A DNA stretch of 36,959 bases from Gryganskiella cystojenkinii (taxonomy: Eukaryota > Mortierellomycota > Mortierellomycetes > Mortierellales > Mortierellaceae): contig JAAAIG010000201.1 of the NCBI GenBank assembly GCA_015852425.1, positions 1 through 36,959 of the forward strand. Direction: 5' to 3'. A program made the translations under genes and the position numbers. Numbering within the stretch: position 1 is the first letter of the stretch; the number at the start of each line of letters is the position of its first letter. Positions 10,287 to 21,798 of the stretch are shown here, in pieces. The notes under the pieces are model-generated. The model saw only the letters and a program-made list of their open reading frames with translations. It was not told where the DNA came from and did not search any database.

Positions 10287-13186
10287 GGGACTGGTCGTGA
10301 ATAAATGTCACATTCCAACAAATGGCACAAGTCAGGAAAAGGACCCTTAAGACATTAATGAAGTTTGGTCAACTTTTGGTGGCGCTGTTCACTTTTTGAC
10401 TGACATAAAGTGCGTGTGGTGTATGCTTGCATCGGAAATAGAGAAATAGAGAGCACACTTAAATCCTGGTACTTTCGTTGATGCATATCTAGATTCATCC
10501 AGGGAACCCATGGGGAGCTGAAAAGATGTGTTGTACCCAATAATATTCCAGTCTTCCAGGAAAACTCCACATATTCAGACAGCTTACAATGTTTGTTCGT
10601 TTCACTTGGTAACCTATGACTCTTTTTCCTGCTGGACGAGTTGTTCTTGTTCAAGATAAGCCTCGTCGATGGTGGGACGGGGTGCATTCTAATTTGGAGG
10701 CCACTGAAGAGCCTTCCCTAACAATTACCGGCTACAGTATCGCCAAGCGTAAGAGCGGTCCTTGTGAGCTGGAGGAGCTGTGGCTGTTTTTAGGATGAGG
10801 CATGGAAGAGCAGACGAATTTTTTGGAGTTTTGGACTCCGCGATCGAGCGCAGAAAAAAAAAATGTTCGCGATGGCCACGAACGTAGCCTTTCTTAAATT
10901 TTTCGATAGTAATGTCATTTCTTCTACTGGATCGTTACTACATGATGTAAAATAGAAATGGATGTAGTTTACATTCGTTTCTATTCTTGCGCGTTGTCAG
11001 TATTCTCTCCTAGGACGCCGTGAAATGAGAGTCGACGACCTGAGTCAAAAAACCTGCTACCCCTGGACAAATCGTTTCAGAATTTATTTTCTCACTCGAT
11101 AACTTCTCGATCGTCATGCATCGAACCTGTCAGCAATCGTCCAAATGTAAATCCATCCAAAAACATTACCGCAGTCGTTTGGTTATCTATGCAAACATGC
11201 TACAATACGTATATACTATTTGTGTGTGGTATATGTTCATTCTAACGAACTATATTTCTGTTTTTTCAAACCCGGGGAAAAAGCATGCGCTTTGACGTTT
11301 GTTGCTGTCCGAGTTTTTTTTTTTCTTTGCCTTCCTTTCCTTTCCTTCAAATTTAAGTTTTATTGGACCAATTTATGGCGCAATCTTAAACGTTTCACGA
11401 TTTACATTTTTACCGACTGTTTATTTGCCCATGATCTTCCTACCTTTCTTTCTCTTCTTTTTTGAGGCGATAACTGCTTTTCGAAACCCCAAGTATTGCG
11501 GGGAGGGGGGGATGGTAAAGAGAGAAGATGAAAAGTGAGTGGAGAATTGTGCAAAGTAATTCATCCCGCGACTACGGTTCAACCTGCTGTGTGATGGTGC
11601 ACTCCCTTGTGTGTAGTTCATCTACGGCAAAGGGAGAGAAAATCCTCAATCTGCATGACGGGAAAGGGGGGAAGCCATGTGTCCGTGAAATAAAATTTAA
11701 TGTGTTTTTTTGGCCTGCCCAGACAATCAGTTTCGAACAACGTCGTGCAAACCTGGGCTGTACAATTTTTTATTTTACAAAGACGAAAAATAGACATGTG
11801 CGTGCGTTTCATGGGTCCTGGGACAGTCATCGATGAAAGGTAACCGGGGGTGCATATGCGTAATACGTATGTCTCCTCTGTTCAACGGAAGCCCCAACGG
11901 AAAGAGGACAACACCATACAGTAACGGTATCCCCTTCTTCTTCCCCTATTCTACGATTGAAAAAATATATGCAGCGATGAACGTCAAAAGGGAGAGCCAG
12001 GGTTGGGGGACAAGAAATCCTCTCCCTCAGCACAGGGCATCCACGAACGAAAACAAAAGATTGTTAGGGAGTGTTGTGAGCAATGACATGTTGTCAAGTG
12101 AAAAAAAAAGTGAGAGCGCTGCTGCAGGTACTCGATGTCACCAAGTTGAGTTTTGGAGGTATAATACCAGCTGGACAAAAAAATTAAAAACACCACCACA
12201 AGAGAGAGAGCATCCTTTTTTTTTGTTTTTTGAAAAGGAGTGTGCATCTCTGTCGAAGCTGAGCTCACAACTAACAGCATCCTCGATGTTCATCGAAAGC
12301 AGAGATAAGGGGAGAGAAAAGAACGAGTCCAAAACATGAAAACTTGCACAACAGGCTTTGGGGGAGGTAGTTTCTCTTCAGATATTCAGCTTGTTAACCA
12401 GTAAACTCTTTTTTTTTGGTTGTCAACGAAGTCTCCCCCCGTGCTGACTCTTATCCAGCGTTTTTTCGGTACATGGGATTGGTAGCCGAAAATGACAAAG
12501 AGTACTGCCGCCAATATACTTCATGCTTTGCCTATTTGCCCTGTTGCTGTATTATTTTTCACTCCAATAAAGCACGAAATCGAACCTCCGATTGACACAA
12601 CAGCAAATTTATTCGATCCCATAAATTGAAATAGATTGCCAAGAATGACGGATAGAAAAGCCAACAGACAACAAGGTTTATTTTTTACAAACGGCGCTTC
12701 TTCCCAGCAGCGCCACTGTCATTTTGTGCGTGGTATCGGCAGACCAGTGGTTGGTACTCGGCGGGTGGAGGGGTGGTCCAATCCCTGGCTCATATTTTTG
12801 GTCTGCGCCGTTTCTGCTTATCCATTCTGAAAAAGGACATCCCTCTATTTTTTTTTCAATAAATAGGGAGTCCTTTGCTCCCCTTCCTCTTCTTCTGTTT
12901 TTTTGTATACATCTTTTATCTGCATCCTGTTCGTTTTCACTGCTCTTGCAAAGCACTCTTATAATCTCTCGCTCTCAGCACAACACCCTGAGACTCCACT
13001 CAATCCTTTCACCCCTAGCACTCTTCTGCAGTCTCTCTCACTGTTTCCACTTTTTTTTTTTTTTTTTTTTTTTTCGTTTTGAACACTCCCACCATTATTT
13101 CCTCAAGCTAATTCACATCCGAGATAACGCATCCGCGCACTTCAACCAGCTCCCCTCAACTACTCTTCCCACACAAACACGCAACA
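10287..13186. other. 2.9-kb gene-poor region
   Basis: No gene can be supported. Open frames are short, overlap on both strands and lack domain features. The most coding-like is a 60-codon plus-strand ORF at 10616-10798, which is not called. The last 350 nt are strongly pyrimidine-rich and probably form the promoter and leader of the gene at 13187. Confidence 0.5.
12841..13074 (+). promoter_or_regulatory. Pyrimidine-rich promoter/leader with T24 tract
   Basis: The plus strand is dominated by C and T upstream of the secreted acidic protein gene and ends in about 24 consecutive T residues at 13051-13074, some 110 nt before the start codon. CT-rich tracts are common near fungal transcription starts; the assignment here is by position only. 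Confidence 0.4.
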
Positions 13187-14077
13187 ATGAAACGCAACAG
13201 TCTCGTTTTACTTGTAACAATCGGTGCCTCGATCCTCGGCAACCAAAGTGGCTCTATGGTTTTCACAGACGCCGCCCCTGTTTCAATCCTCTCCTCCCCT
13301 TCTGTTTCCCCTCAACCTCACCACCAACAACAAATCGTCCAATCTCCAAAAAAGTCGTCCAAATCACATAAGCATCCATCAAATCATAAACCGACGACCC
13401 CTGCTCAAATCCTCAATGAACCGAACCAGGTGGGCCTGGCCCCCACACAACGAGTCGCTGCCCTCTCGGCCTGGTACCATCAACGTACCGCCGGTGCGAA
13501 CAGTCGAAACCGTCTTCAGGGTCATGCCGTGCTTGATGATGAGGACGATGATGCCGGAAACGAGTTGTTGGATACTGAGGACGATGATGACCTCTTGCGT
13601 GTCCCCGATGCGGACGATACTATCGAGGGTCAGGTCCTTGAAGAGGAAGAAGACGATGATGAAGGTCACCATGCTTCGCCCGAGTCCCTGTCCCTGTCCA
13701 AGAATCGTGACGCTGCCGCTGAAGAACTGATCCGTCTTACCCGCGCAAGTGGATTGTTGTTCAAGAACCGTCATCAACAACAACATCGTCGTACTCGCCG
13801 CCTGATTGTTATTTCCGGTGGTAAAGACTGGATGCAAGAGAATGGTCTCAAGGACCGTGATCTTGTCCCCGAAGCCTTTGAAGATGAGGAGGAGGAAGTC
13901 CACGAGGACAATCAGGTCGATCGAGACCTTACGTTCGAACGCGATGGTGACGATATGGTCGACGAAGAAGAAGATGAGCCTATCCAAATCTTTATTAAGC
14001 CTACTCCTGCACCGGTTTCTCGCTTTGGTGGCAAGGTTGCTGCGGCTGCCATGGCCGCTGCTGCTGGCGAGGTTTAA
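13187..14077 (+). CDS. Putative secreted, highly acidic low-complexity protein
   Basis: Intronless, 296 residues; family not recognised. The first ~29 residues look like a signal peptide (MKRNSLVLLVTIGASILG with a following AA site). A Ser/Pro/His/Lys-rich stretch follows, then alternating Asp/Glu blocks (about 115-160 and 232-270) with a basic RRTRR site near 205 that could be cut by a Kex2-like protease. There are no cysteines. The C-terminus is Ala-rich. The start is the first ATG after the pyrimidine-rich leader and has an A-rich context (GCAACAATG). Such composition suggests a wall-associated or secreted disordered protein, but a nuclear acidic protein is possible if the signal peptide is wrong. 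Confidence 0.7.
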   Translation: MKRNSLVLLVTIGASILGNQSGSMVFTDAAPVSILSSPSVSPQPHHQQQIVQSPKKSSKSHKHPSNHKPTTPAQILNEPNQVGLAPTQRVAALSAWYHQRTAGANSRNRLQGHAVLDDEDDDAGNELLDTEDDDDLLRVPDADDTIEGQVLEEEEDDDEGHHASPESLSLSKNRDAAAEELIRLTRASGLLFKNRHQQQHRRTRRLIVISGGKDWMQENGLKDRDLVPEAFEDEEEEVHEDNQVDRDLTFERDGDDMVDEEEDEPIQIFIKPTPAPVSRFGGKVAAAAMAAAAGEV

Positions 14078-15029
14078 AACGTCAAGCTCTTCTCAAGCTA
14101 CAACAACAGCTCCAACTCTATACAAAAACTTGTAAATATTTTCACGACCCCTTCCACACACTTGTACAAACACCCCACCCCCACCCTCATCACAACCCTC
14201 TTCACCCACAAAAGCATATCCTTCATATATCTTTGATCCATCCCAGCATCTTTTTTATGTAGCCAACAATGTCACAATAGAAACTCAACAATAGAAAAAC
14301 ACTGATCTCAAACAGCTGTTCAAGTTATTGCGATGTTGCAAAATTTGATTGGAACAAACAAAAAAAAAATCTGATAGTTTGAGGTAAACAAATGTCTTCA
14401 ATCCACGTCTTCGATGCAACAGTTTTTGCACGTTTGACTGACGAAAACCACATTCTTTGTTGATCGGTGCCCGTGGGATTCGAAATTGCACTTCGAGTTT
14501 TTTTGTGATCAGCAAATCCAACGGTCAGACCTTTTCCTGCCGTCTTTGGTAAGATTGCGATGGTCACGAAAAAATGCCTTATTTCTCTCCTTGTGGCAGC
14601 TCGACGATGTTACCTTTTGATCTTTTGATGGTGGCACGTTTTGTCCTCAAGATAGCAGTATTTTCGAATAACGTATGTTGCGATGTTGCCGATGACAGGA
14701 CAGTCATGCTCTTTCGATTCTCCTTTTTGAACAAGTGAATAAAAGGTTTCCATGTAAAAGTTACGTGCTGTCTTTGTTTCGAGGAGAAAAGTACAGAGAT
14801 CAAAAGAAGTCGATTTGCATCGTACTCTTCAAATGTGCGTTGCTGGGGCTGAAAGAGGGATCCCCTCCACATAGAGCTCACGTGGGAGGCGGCATACTTC
14901 GTTACTGTATCATTGCAAAAAAAATCTGTAAAAGAGAGCACGATACTCAATTCTCTATCATAGACATATAGTCTTCGTCAGACAATGTTGAAACTGCAAC
15001 ACGCTCTAGTGTCGTCGAGAAGGCGCTTC
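14078..15029. other. Intergenic region
   Basis: About 0.95 kb holding the presumed 3' end of the acidic-protein gene. No convincing coding or RNA feature seen. Confidence 0.5.
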
Positions 15030-15411
15030 GACTGTCAGTTGAAATGCTGTGCAGGAGAAGATCGCCAAGGAGCTTGAGAAACTTTTGAAAGAGTAAACCG
15101 AGGAATTGAAAAAGACGAGCGAAAGCAGGTGTCAACAAATAGTAGGATTGGCACTACATACCACGACAACCTCCAAAACTCCAAGAATACCGCTCCACTG
15201 GAGTTTACATCAGCATGTTGATCAACTATCCTGCCATGGCTGTCAAGCTTCAGGTTGTGCGCCTCGATCCAGGCCCTGAGCTAGACGATCTTCAAGGTGT
15301 AGCCATCAACATTCGGCGGCAACAATTTTCCACAAATCGTTCCAGATCGCCGTGTCAAGTTCCTCGACAGGTGTCACGAGCATGCTCATTATTCACAGAC
15401 ATGATTATTGT
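15030..15411 (+). pseudogene. Degraded gene relic of unrecognised family
   Basis: Three plus-strand frames carry coding-like segments in a plausible order. First, a helical stretch (EKIAKELEKLLKE, stop, TEELKKTSESR) around 15055-15125. Next, the longest piece at about 15150-15310 (IPRQPPKLQEYRSTGVYI, then INYPAMAVKLQVVRLDPG). Last, after a shift, NNFPQIVPDRRVKFLDRCHE to about 15405. At least one in-frame stop and two frameshifts separate them. No start codon precedes the series. It looks like the decayed remnant of one gene. I do not recognise the family. Chance open frames are the alternative. Confidence 0.35.
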
Positions 15412-15596
15412 AGCAGAATAAACAAAGGTGTGCTTGATTTTATTAATGTAGATGGTTAATTGATTGTTGTTTTTTTGGCGACTCTAGCTCCTCTTTTGAA
15501 TCCAGGGGATCCAAGAGGTAGGTAAATTTGATGATGATGGGTGGTTATGAGAGCGGTAGTTGTGGCGTGTTTCTTTTGTTGGTGATAATAATAACT

Positions 15597-16394
15597 TTAC
15601 ATCCACTTGTCCTTGGTCTCCTTGGCCAACTTTTGAATCTTCTCTGCGTCAAGATCGTTCACATTCTCGGCCAAGCCAATGACGTGCGAGTTCCAGGTAT
15701 CCTTGACAGAGGGAACAATACGCTTCTGAACATAGGCGGTCGACTCCTCGATCAACTCCTTGGGCTTCTCCAGGATCGAGGCCGTGGGATGTGATGTAAG
15801 GGCCTAATTATTGCAGTAAGTATCAATAGGGAATATAGAGTAATAGTCAGTTATCGGTAGTAGAAAAAAAAGTAAGAGGCAATCAGGTAAGCTAGAGTAT
15901 GCAATGTCGCGATCTCGGTTCCTTGGTAAGAACAATGATAATAGGAAGAGTCCCGGATCGAGAATAAAAAAATGTGTTCTTCCGGGTACATCGATAGTAG
16001 TCCATTGTAACCGCAACGTCATCCAACGTGTCGAGACCAGTACATTATGCCCGATCTTTTCTGGGATCGACCTGTTGCCACTTGTTCCTGAGTCGTAAAA
16101 AAAGGCGATTCTTTCCGAGTGCTGAGTTGCTTCTGTTCCGAGTCATTTTCCTGCATGTTGCCGTCTCGGTTAGAATTGGAATGCAGGTTCCCTTTCCACG
16201 CCCTGTTACAACACCGATAAGTCTCCATTTACGTTGCTAATCTTGTTTCCAGGGACAGATCCAGCAAGGCGGTTCTGGACATCGGACAGCTGGTTCTTGA
16301 CTTGACGCATGTCTGAGGTCAACTCTGTCCTGAACTGGTAGAGGATGGCTCCGGAGACGAGGAGTCCAGTAAAAATGGTAGCAGGACGGGACAT
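15597..16394 (-). CDS. MICOS subunit MIC12/AIM5-like protein (candidate)
   Basis: Predicted as two exons on the minus strand, 16394-16233 and 15803-15597, joined in frame across a 429-nt GT-AG intron (donor GTAAAT, acceptor TTAG); product 122 residues. The N-terminus has a hydrophobic segment after a short basic start (MSRPATIFTGLLVSGAILYQ), as in inner-membrane MICOS subunits, followed by a helical region. The C-terminal part ends with the hallmark-like SVKDTWNSHVIGLAENV, comparable to the 'IKDxWNxxI' region of yeast Aim5/Mic12. MICOS builds crista junctions. The second exon is strongly coding by codon pattern and ends at a TAA at 15597. The intron is long for this window, so a small extra exon may be missing. 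Another small mitochondrial membrane protein is the alternative. Confidence 0.55.
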
Positions 16395-17697
16395 TATTTA
16401 AAAAGAGAGTGGAGAGAGACGGGTTGTGGTAAAAGGTATGGACAAAAAATTAAGTAAAAAATAAATGACACGCCTATTCCATTGACATTCCTCCTCGGGA
16501 TCATCCCTCGAAAAGCATGTGCACGATGAGAAGGGAAGGCAGAAATTCATTTTCACAGTCACAACACACAAGCCACTGTCGCTCTGCCATTTCAGTTTTG
16601 CATGCCGTGAAACATGAAATCTATTTTTGGGTGTGTACGCGAGGGCGAGGAAGGCGTTTTCTATCCCTTTAGCACTGTTACTTTCTCTTTAACGTTTCTG
16701 CTCTCGGCAAACACGGCCTCATGGACAACAAGGGGAGAACAGAGAAAGCCAATATATCCCTTCTCTTTGAATGAGCTTAAACAAAATAGAAGAAAAAGCG
16801 AAAATATCCGTGGCTGCGCCCACATGTTGAACTTTTTCACTTTCTGTCTTTCACCTCTCTTTCACCACAGCCACCATGATACATGTCCGGTATACAGGGG
16901 AAAGCAGGCTGCAGGAACACCCTCGTTTATTTTTTTGGTCCGCCTCTCCTGTTTTGCTTTGCCATATTTTTCTATTTTTTGACACTGCCTCATCTTCCTT
17001 TCCCGTATATGATTGCTGGCCAAGAAAGGAGTGAAAAGTCAAAGGGCTCATTGTGTGCCTTGTTTTCGTTTCCTTTCTTCTTGTCCTGGAAGATCTTTGA
17101 TTGGCTTCTTAAAAAAAGTTACAACGCGTTAGCCCACCGAACTGGAAAGCAAACGCCAATTGCAGAATGTTTGTAATATAACTTGCCAAGTACACGGCCA
17201 AGATAGAGAAAAGACCCGAAAATAGGATTGGTCCGTGATTTTCTCAGTCAATTGCTAAGAGACAGCTGTGCTTGTCATAGCCATCATCAAAGGAAGAACA
17301 ACAAACAATGACATTTCCTTTCTACAGGATGACAATGGTTTCATAGCTGAATAGCCAAATGAGTTTATAGTTTGACGAGTTTCTTGGTTTTTTTTCTTGT
17401 TTTCTATTGCTGTCGGCAAACAACTAACCAGCAAAGCCAATCCGAGGTGGCGCTTCTGACTATAAAAGGACACGAGAAAACCATCGATTTTTTTCTTCCT
17501 CCACATCAAACCGCTCTCGACAATTAACCAAAGAATACAATCATCATTGACTTAAACTCTCCTCAACGTCAGTCCTCCTCTCGGCAAAAAACGATCCAAG
17601 CATTCTCGGTTCCATAATTCATCTTTAACCCCCACCAACAATCGCCTCTACTACACTCCTTCGCTTTGCCGTCACGAACTCTCAAACATACAAACTA
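16395..17697. other. Divergent intergenic region with TATA-like box
   Basis: About 1.3 kb between the MIC12-like gene and the zinc-finger gene, both reading outward. TATAAAAG occurs at 17461-17468 on the plus strand, about 230 nt before the zinc-finger start codon, which would leave a long 5' leader. No gene supported. Confidence 0.5.
17461..17468 (+). promoter_or_regulatory. TATA-like box upstream of the zinc-finger gene
   Basis: TATAAAAG, followed by a CA-rich leader up to the ATG at 17698. Consensus match only. Confidence 0.35.
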
Positions 17698-18954
17698 ATG
17701 GATTTCGGTGGTCATAAATCCTTTTCAAGAGCACCCGCAAGATCCTTCGCCGCCTCCGGTTCCGCTTCTTCATCTGTCTCTCCCTCCATGTCCTCACAAT
17801 ACTGCGGATCGTCCTCTTCGGATGAAGATGATTTCTTTGGCTATCCTTCTTCAAACTCGTTGGGCCATCCAACCCGACAAGACCTTATCCCCCACCACTC
17901 GGATTTCGAGGCCGATCTGGCTCCAGACATGTTTCTTCGAGAGATCTCACCCTCAAGGATGTTGGATTTTGAGGAACAATCACTCCTCTGGGGTGAGGAA
18001 TCCTCCCTATCTGCTGCTGCCGCCGCATTGGCCGCAGCTTCTTCTTCCTCTTTTTCGAATGACATTCACGTCGCTGAACTTATTTCATCATCTCTGTCAC
18101 CGTCCCTGTCCCTCTCTCCTACCAGCGCCTCCACGAGTCCGAGTAACGAAAGCGATCTCCAGTACGACGATTTCGATGTCCTGTGCTCACCCTTGTCTTA
18201 TTCGTCCAACCCGTACGTCTTTTCCCCTACCGAAGAAAACCTGTATCACTCCAACCCTCACTCGCATTCCAACAGTGCACTTTTCTACGCAGCAGAGCAA
18301 GGTGATGATTATGCTATGGATCAAGATCCATCCAGCCCTGAGCCTTTCCAATTCGAAGACATGGATATGGTGGAGTCCATCGAAGAGACAAACCATAACA
18401 GCACTAGCAGCAGTACGCATGATCAAGTTCTGTTGGCTCTCTCTCTGACAACTTTCGTGGGTCTACTCGTGGTCGCTCAAGATCCGAACAATTTTACAAC
18501 CAACGGCCCCTCGTTTTCGACCATGTCTTCAGCCAACTCCAGTGCCCCCGTCAGCAATTGTGGCAGTCCCGTTGCCAATACCTTATCCACGATCACAACC
18601 ATAGCCGCAGCCACGGTTACCAACACCCCCCAAGCGCCTTACCAACATCCTTTTGCCTGTGATACCTGCAATCAAGTCTTTCAACAACGTTACAACTTGA
18701 ACGTGCATCGAATGATCCATACGGGCGCACGACCTTATCTGTGCCCATACCCTTATTGTGACGATGATTTCATTCGCAAGAGTGATATGACTCGTCATTT
18801 GGATACGATACATACTGGAGAAAAGCGACACAAGTGCAAGATGGGGTGTGGCGAGATGTTTGGTCGGACGGATCAGAGGAGTAAACATCAAAAGACTTGC
18901 AACGGTCAACCTCAACCGGCGCAACCGCGACCACCACAGTTCTCTTCTTATTGA
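17698..18954 (+). CDS. C2H2 zinc-finger transcription factor
   Basis: Intronless, 418 residues. Three C2H2-type fingers occupy about residues 319-402, near the C-terminus. Finger 1 is CDTCNQVFQQRYNLNVHRMI (C-x2-C, H-x3-H). Finger 2 has a C-x4-C spacing (CPYPYCDDDFIRKSDMTRHL, then H). Finger 3 is CxxxC with a final H-x4-C (CKMGCGEMFGRTDQRSKHQK, then TC). TGARPY and TGEKRH linkers join them, as in DNA-binding arrays. The N-terminal three quarters are Ser-rich and acidic with an Ala run near residues 100-118, consistent with an activation region. The C-terminus is Gln/Pro-rich. Target genes cannot be inferred. The start is the first ATG after a long CA-rich leader. Confidence 0.88.
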   Translation: MDFGGHKSFSRAPARSFAASGSASSSVSPSMSSQYCGSSSSDEDDFFGYPSSNSLGHPTRQDLIPHHSDFEADLAPDMFLREISPSRMLDFEEQSLLWGEESSLSAAAAALAAASSSSFSNDIHVAELISSSLSPSLSLSPTSASTSPSNESDLQYDDFDVLCSPLSYSSNPYVFSPTEENLYHSNPHSHSNSALFYAAEQGDDYAMDQDPSSPEPFQFEDMDMVESIEETNHNSTSSSTHDQVLLALSLTTFVGLLVVAQDPNNFTTNGPSFSTMSSANSSAPVSNCGSPVANTLSTITTIAAATVTNTPQAPYQHPFACDTCNQVFQQRYNLNVHRMIHTGARPYLCPYPYCDDDFIRKSDMTRHLDTIHTGEKRHKCKMGCGEMFGRTDQRSKHQKTCNGQPQPAQPRPPQFSSY

Positions 18955-19732
18955 GTGTTTCCTTTTTATCCTCTCTCCCTCTACCTTTTTTCACTCTTCC
19001 TCTTCATCGCCATGCTCGAGTTACAGTTCGCCTCCCTCCTTTTTTATTTTCTTTTCTTCTTTGTCACTTAGAAAACATAGATACCATAGATACCAATTGC
19101 GCACTAAAAATAAATGTTCTTCATCTCTCGTTATTGCTGTTTGAATGACCTGCGGATGAAATTGAAGAGGACGTGAAAGGGGTTGGATTGTTTTAACGAT
19201 GGTGGGGGAACAAGAAAACAAAAACAAAAAAACAAAACGAAGAAAGGAAGAAGGAAAGCAAAGATAAAAAGTGAAAAGGAGAAGAAGGTTCGAAGAAAAG
19301 AAGGAAAACATTCGATCACTTGTCTGGTGAGGGGTGGTGGTTGGGTTCGGGAGTCCATTCCTTTGTCACACAGAAACAAATTTTCTTTCCAAAACTCGGG
19401 TCTTTTGTTTTTGAATACTTCGCCTTGACTTTTTTATATTGCCAAGTTTGTCTTGAGGAACCATTCCTTCGCGCCCGAGAGTCAAAGCGCTCTTTCTTCT
19501 ATCTTTTCTTTACATGGGCTGACACGACGCATTTCTCACTTATCTATCTTTTTGCCGAGCTGGTTCACTTGTTTGCCCTATTAATAACTCTCCTTTTTTT
19601 ATCCTTCCTCTTCTCTGTTTGCCGCTTCGCTCCACCATAGCTGCCTTCCTGATTCCTGCATCTCGTACAAAAGGTCCTGTTTCCCACCATGATATATTGT
19701 TTTGCAATTTATTTGCAACTCTCAAAGCGGGA
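18955..19732. other. Convergent intergenic region
   Basis: About 0.8 kb containing 3' untranslated regions of the zinc-finger gene and of the five-exon gene that ends at 19733. A CT-rich stretch (18960-19060) and a GA-rich stretch (19200-19310) are the only visible structure. Confidence 0.5.
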
Positions 19733-21071
19733 TCAGAATTCCCAATCGTTATTGTTAATAGCCAAGGACGTCAAAGCCAACGGATCCAGATTACTAAACT
19801 CTTCTAGCATCACGTCCCGAGAGATCGTTTCCAATTCCTTGTACATGGTTGTCAAAATTTTCTAATAAGACAATTGAGGGGAAGAGGTTCGAGGATCTGT
19901 TAACAAAAAAGTCGCATCATTTTACTTAGATGTACTGCGTTCCTTCCTCCTTTTCTTCCCTCCTTTCGTCCCTCTTCAAGACCATAGACAAGCCGCATAC
20001 CTTGAACTTGGCATCAACCCTTTGAAAGCACTCGACCACATGGTAATTCCAGAGTTTTTCCCGTTGTTGTTGCATCCCAAGTTTCTCGTACAAAAGTCCA
20101 ATCATGTCGCATAGCGTTGCTGTAGTGATGATATAATCCAAGTTAAAGGGCTAGAGAAGAAAGTAAGTTAACAAAACAAGTGGAGGTAAGTCTTTTGATT
20201 TGCAAAGTTTCTTGTAAACATGAGTGAGCAAAAAAAAAAAAGTATGAAAAAAATAACATTGAAGTGTTGTCGTATGAGAGTACTTACCAGTGACCGAACT
20301 TCGAGATAAGAGTATTCTCCAGTCTCCTCGAACGTCCTGCCATCGCTTGTTGTCTTTCTACTTGACCCTTTAAAGAATATCTACAGGGGGTTTATCCATT
20401 GTGTCAATTCAACAGACGAGCCATGACTAGAAGGTCGACATTCGAGTCTTCGAGACCAACTGAACGATGATTCAAATGAGGGATAAAGGCGAATGTTGGA
20501 CTTACAGATTTTGACCTTGACTCGGCTGCGGCGAAATAGTCGTATTCTTGCATAATGTTCATCAAAGCTTTTAAGCAATCCACTGTGTTTGGGATCTCGA
20601 GCATGGTCGCCAAGGATGTCCCCAGGAAAAAGAATTGTTGAGACCTGGGACGAAGAAGAAAAGGGAAGAAAAATATAAGTATTTTTTTGCTATCCATCTT
20701 TGGGTCGCATTTGGAAAATGTCGGTTACACAGAGGTCGAATGGTTTCATTGATCAGAGATTGTGATCGGTGGACGAGCATTTTTGGGGTTCTTTGTCTGT
20801 TTGTTGGTCGAGCAAAGGGGGGGACAAGACCGTTTCCCTGCTAGACAATTGTCCGTGTGCGAAGTCCGTTAATAAAATTATGTATCTTTCGAAAGTTATT
20901 GCTCCCCTTTTTTTTCCAACTTTACCTCCGTTGCATCTTGTCCTCGCCCCAAATGGCTCGCATCTCTTGCTCCGGGATCAGTGCTGTGTTGTAGAGGACC
21001 ATCCCGCCCTGGAAACAGCGATGGAGGTATCGAAAGGTCATGATGCGTTTTTGGATTAGATTCGGATCCAT
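19733..21071 (-). CDS. Uncharacterised five-exon protein
   Basis: Assembled on the minus strand from exons 21071-20926, 20644-20506, 20380-20288, 20150-20001 and 19861-19733. Every junction has GT-AG ends and keeps frame; product 218 residues. It reads as helical throughout: IMTFRYLHRCFQGGMVLYN, then SQQFFFLGTSLATMLEIPN and LKALMNIMQEYDYFAAA, an insert with FKGSSRKTTSDGRTFEETGE, then DYIITTATLCDMIGLLYEKL and KILTTMYKELETISRDVMLE, ending in NNDWEF. No signal peptide or catalytic motif is visible. The consistency across five exons indicates a real conserved gene, but I do not recognise the family. The ATG at 21071 is used although an out-of-frame ATG lies about 90 nt upstream, so a further 5' exon is possible. 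Exon 3 is the least certain. Confidence 0.7.
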
Positions 21072-21798
21072 TCCTGCTGCTGTATTTGTTGCGCTGTTGT
21101 CTGGAGGATGGCACCGGGTGAGGCTATCATGAGCGAGCCTGTGGAGAAACCAGCCATGGTTTTTGAAGAGGATGTAGCGGAGTGGGTCGTTTGCTTGTTA
21201 GATTTGTTTGTTGCAGCAGCTGTGTGACGATGTGCTACAGTCGAAGAGGAACGATATTTAGTGCGAGGAAAAGAGAATAAAGGTCAGGAATAGGGCGGTA
21301 ATGGTATTTTTTTACTGAGAGAAAGTGAAATTGTGATGAGGGAGAGTGAATGAAAACGAATGTTGATGACGATGGAAATGAAAGAAGGTCCAAGAATTGA
21401 CCCTTTGGGTCAAAGGGAAAGCTTATCACTCGTTGTCGGGCCACTCACACGCCCTGTCTCCGCCACAACGAACAACGACTGAACGACAAGAACTCTCCAG
21501 ACACGTCTTTATCCGTGCGCTCTTTTTTTTCAGTGCCCGACAGTTTTCACACGGTCCCCAGTGTTTTCGGTGTCCGTGGACGTGGAATCATGGTCAAGTT
21601 CATTCTTCTTCTTCATCCATTTTTTGCAAGGCGTCCTTTTTGAAAAGAGATGTGCGGCAATAAATAAGAGCTTGCCACCGTTTTTCGAGACCTCGATGGC
21701 TTTTAGACGCCGGATGAGGCTCTTCACTTTTTTTGACAGTCTTCGTTCATTCCTTTCATTTGCATCGCCTTATCCATTCGCCCCTCCTCTCTCCCATC
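21072..21798. other. Intergenic region
   Basis: Upstream region of the five-exon gene. A minus-strand open frame without a supported start reads into it. No other feature recognised. Confidence 0.4.

Noticed and set aside
10616..10798. 60-codon plus-strand ORF
   Set aside because: Codon pattern is plausible but there is no homology, signal or context; overlaps a minus-strand ORF of equal plausibility.
12724..13371. 215-codon plus-strand frame with a Phe-rich run
   Set aside because: Built from the pyrimidine-rich leader and T24 tract; it overlaps the better-supported acidic-protein frame.
13379..13987. 202-codon minus-strand frame
   Set aside because: Antisense of the Asp/Glu-rich repeats; its Ile/Val-rich composition is what such repeats give in reverse.
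17708..18448. 246-codon second frame inside the zinc-finger gene
   Set aside because: Out-of-frame shadow of Ser/Pro-rich coding sequence; no zinc-finger or other domain.
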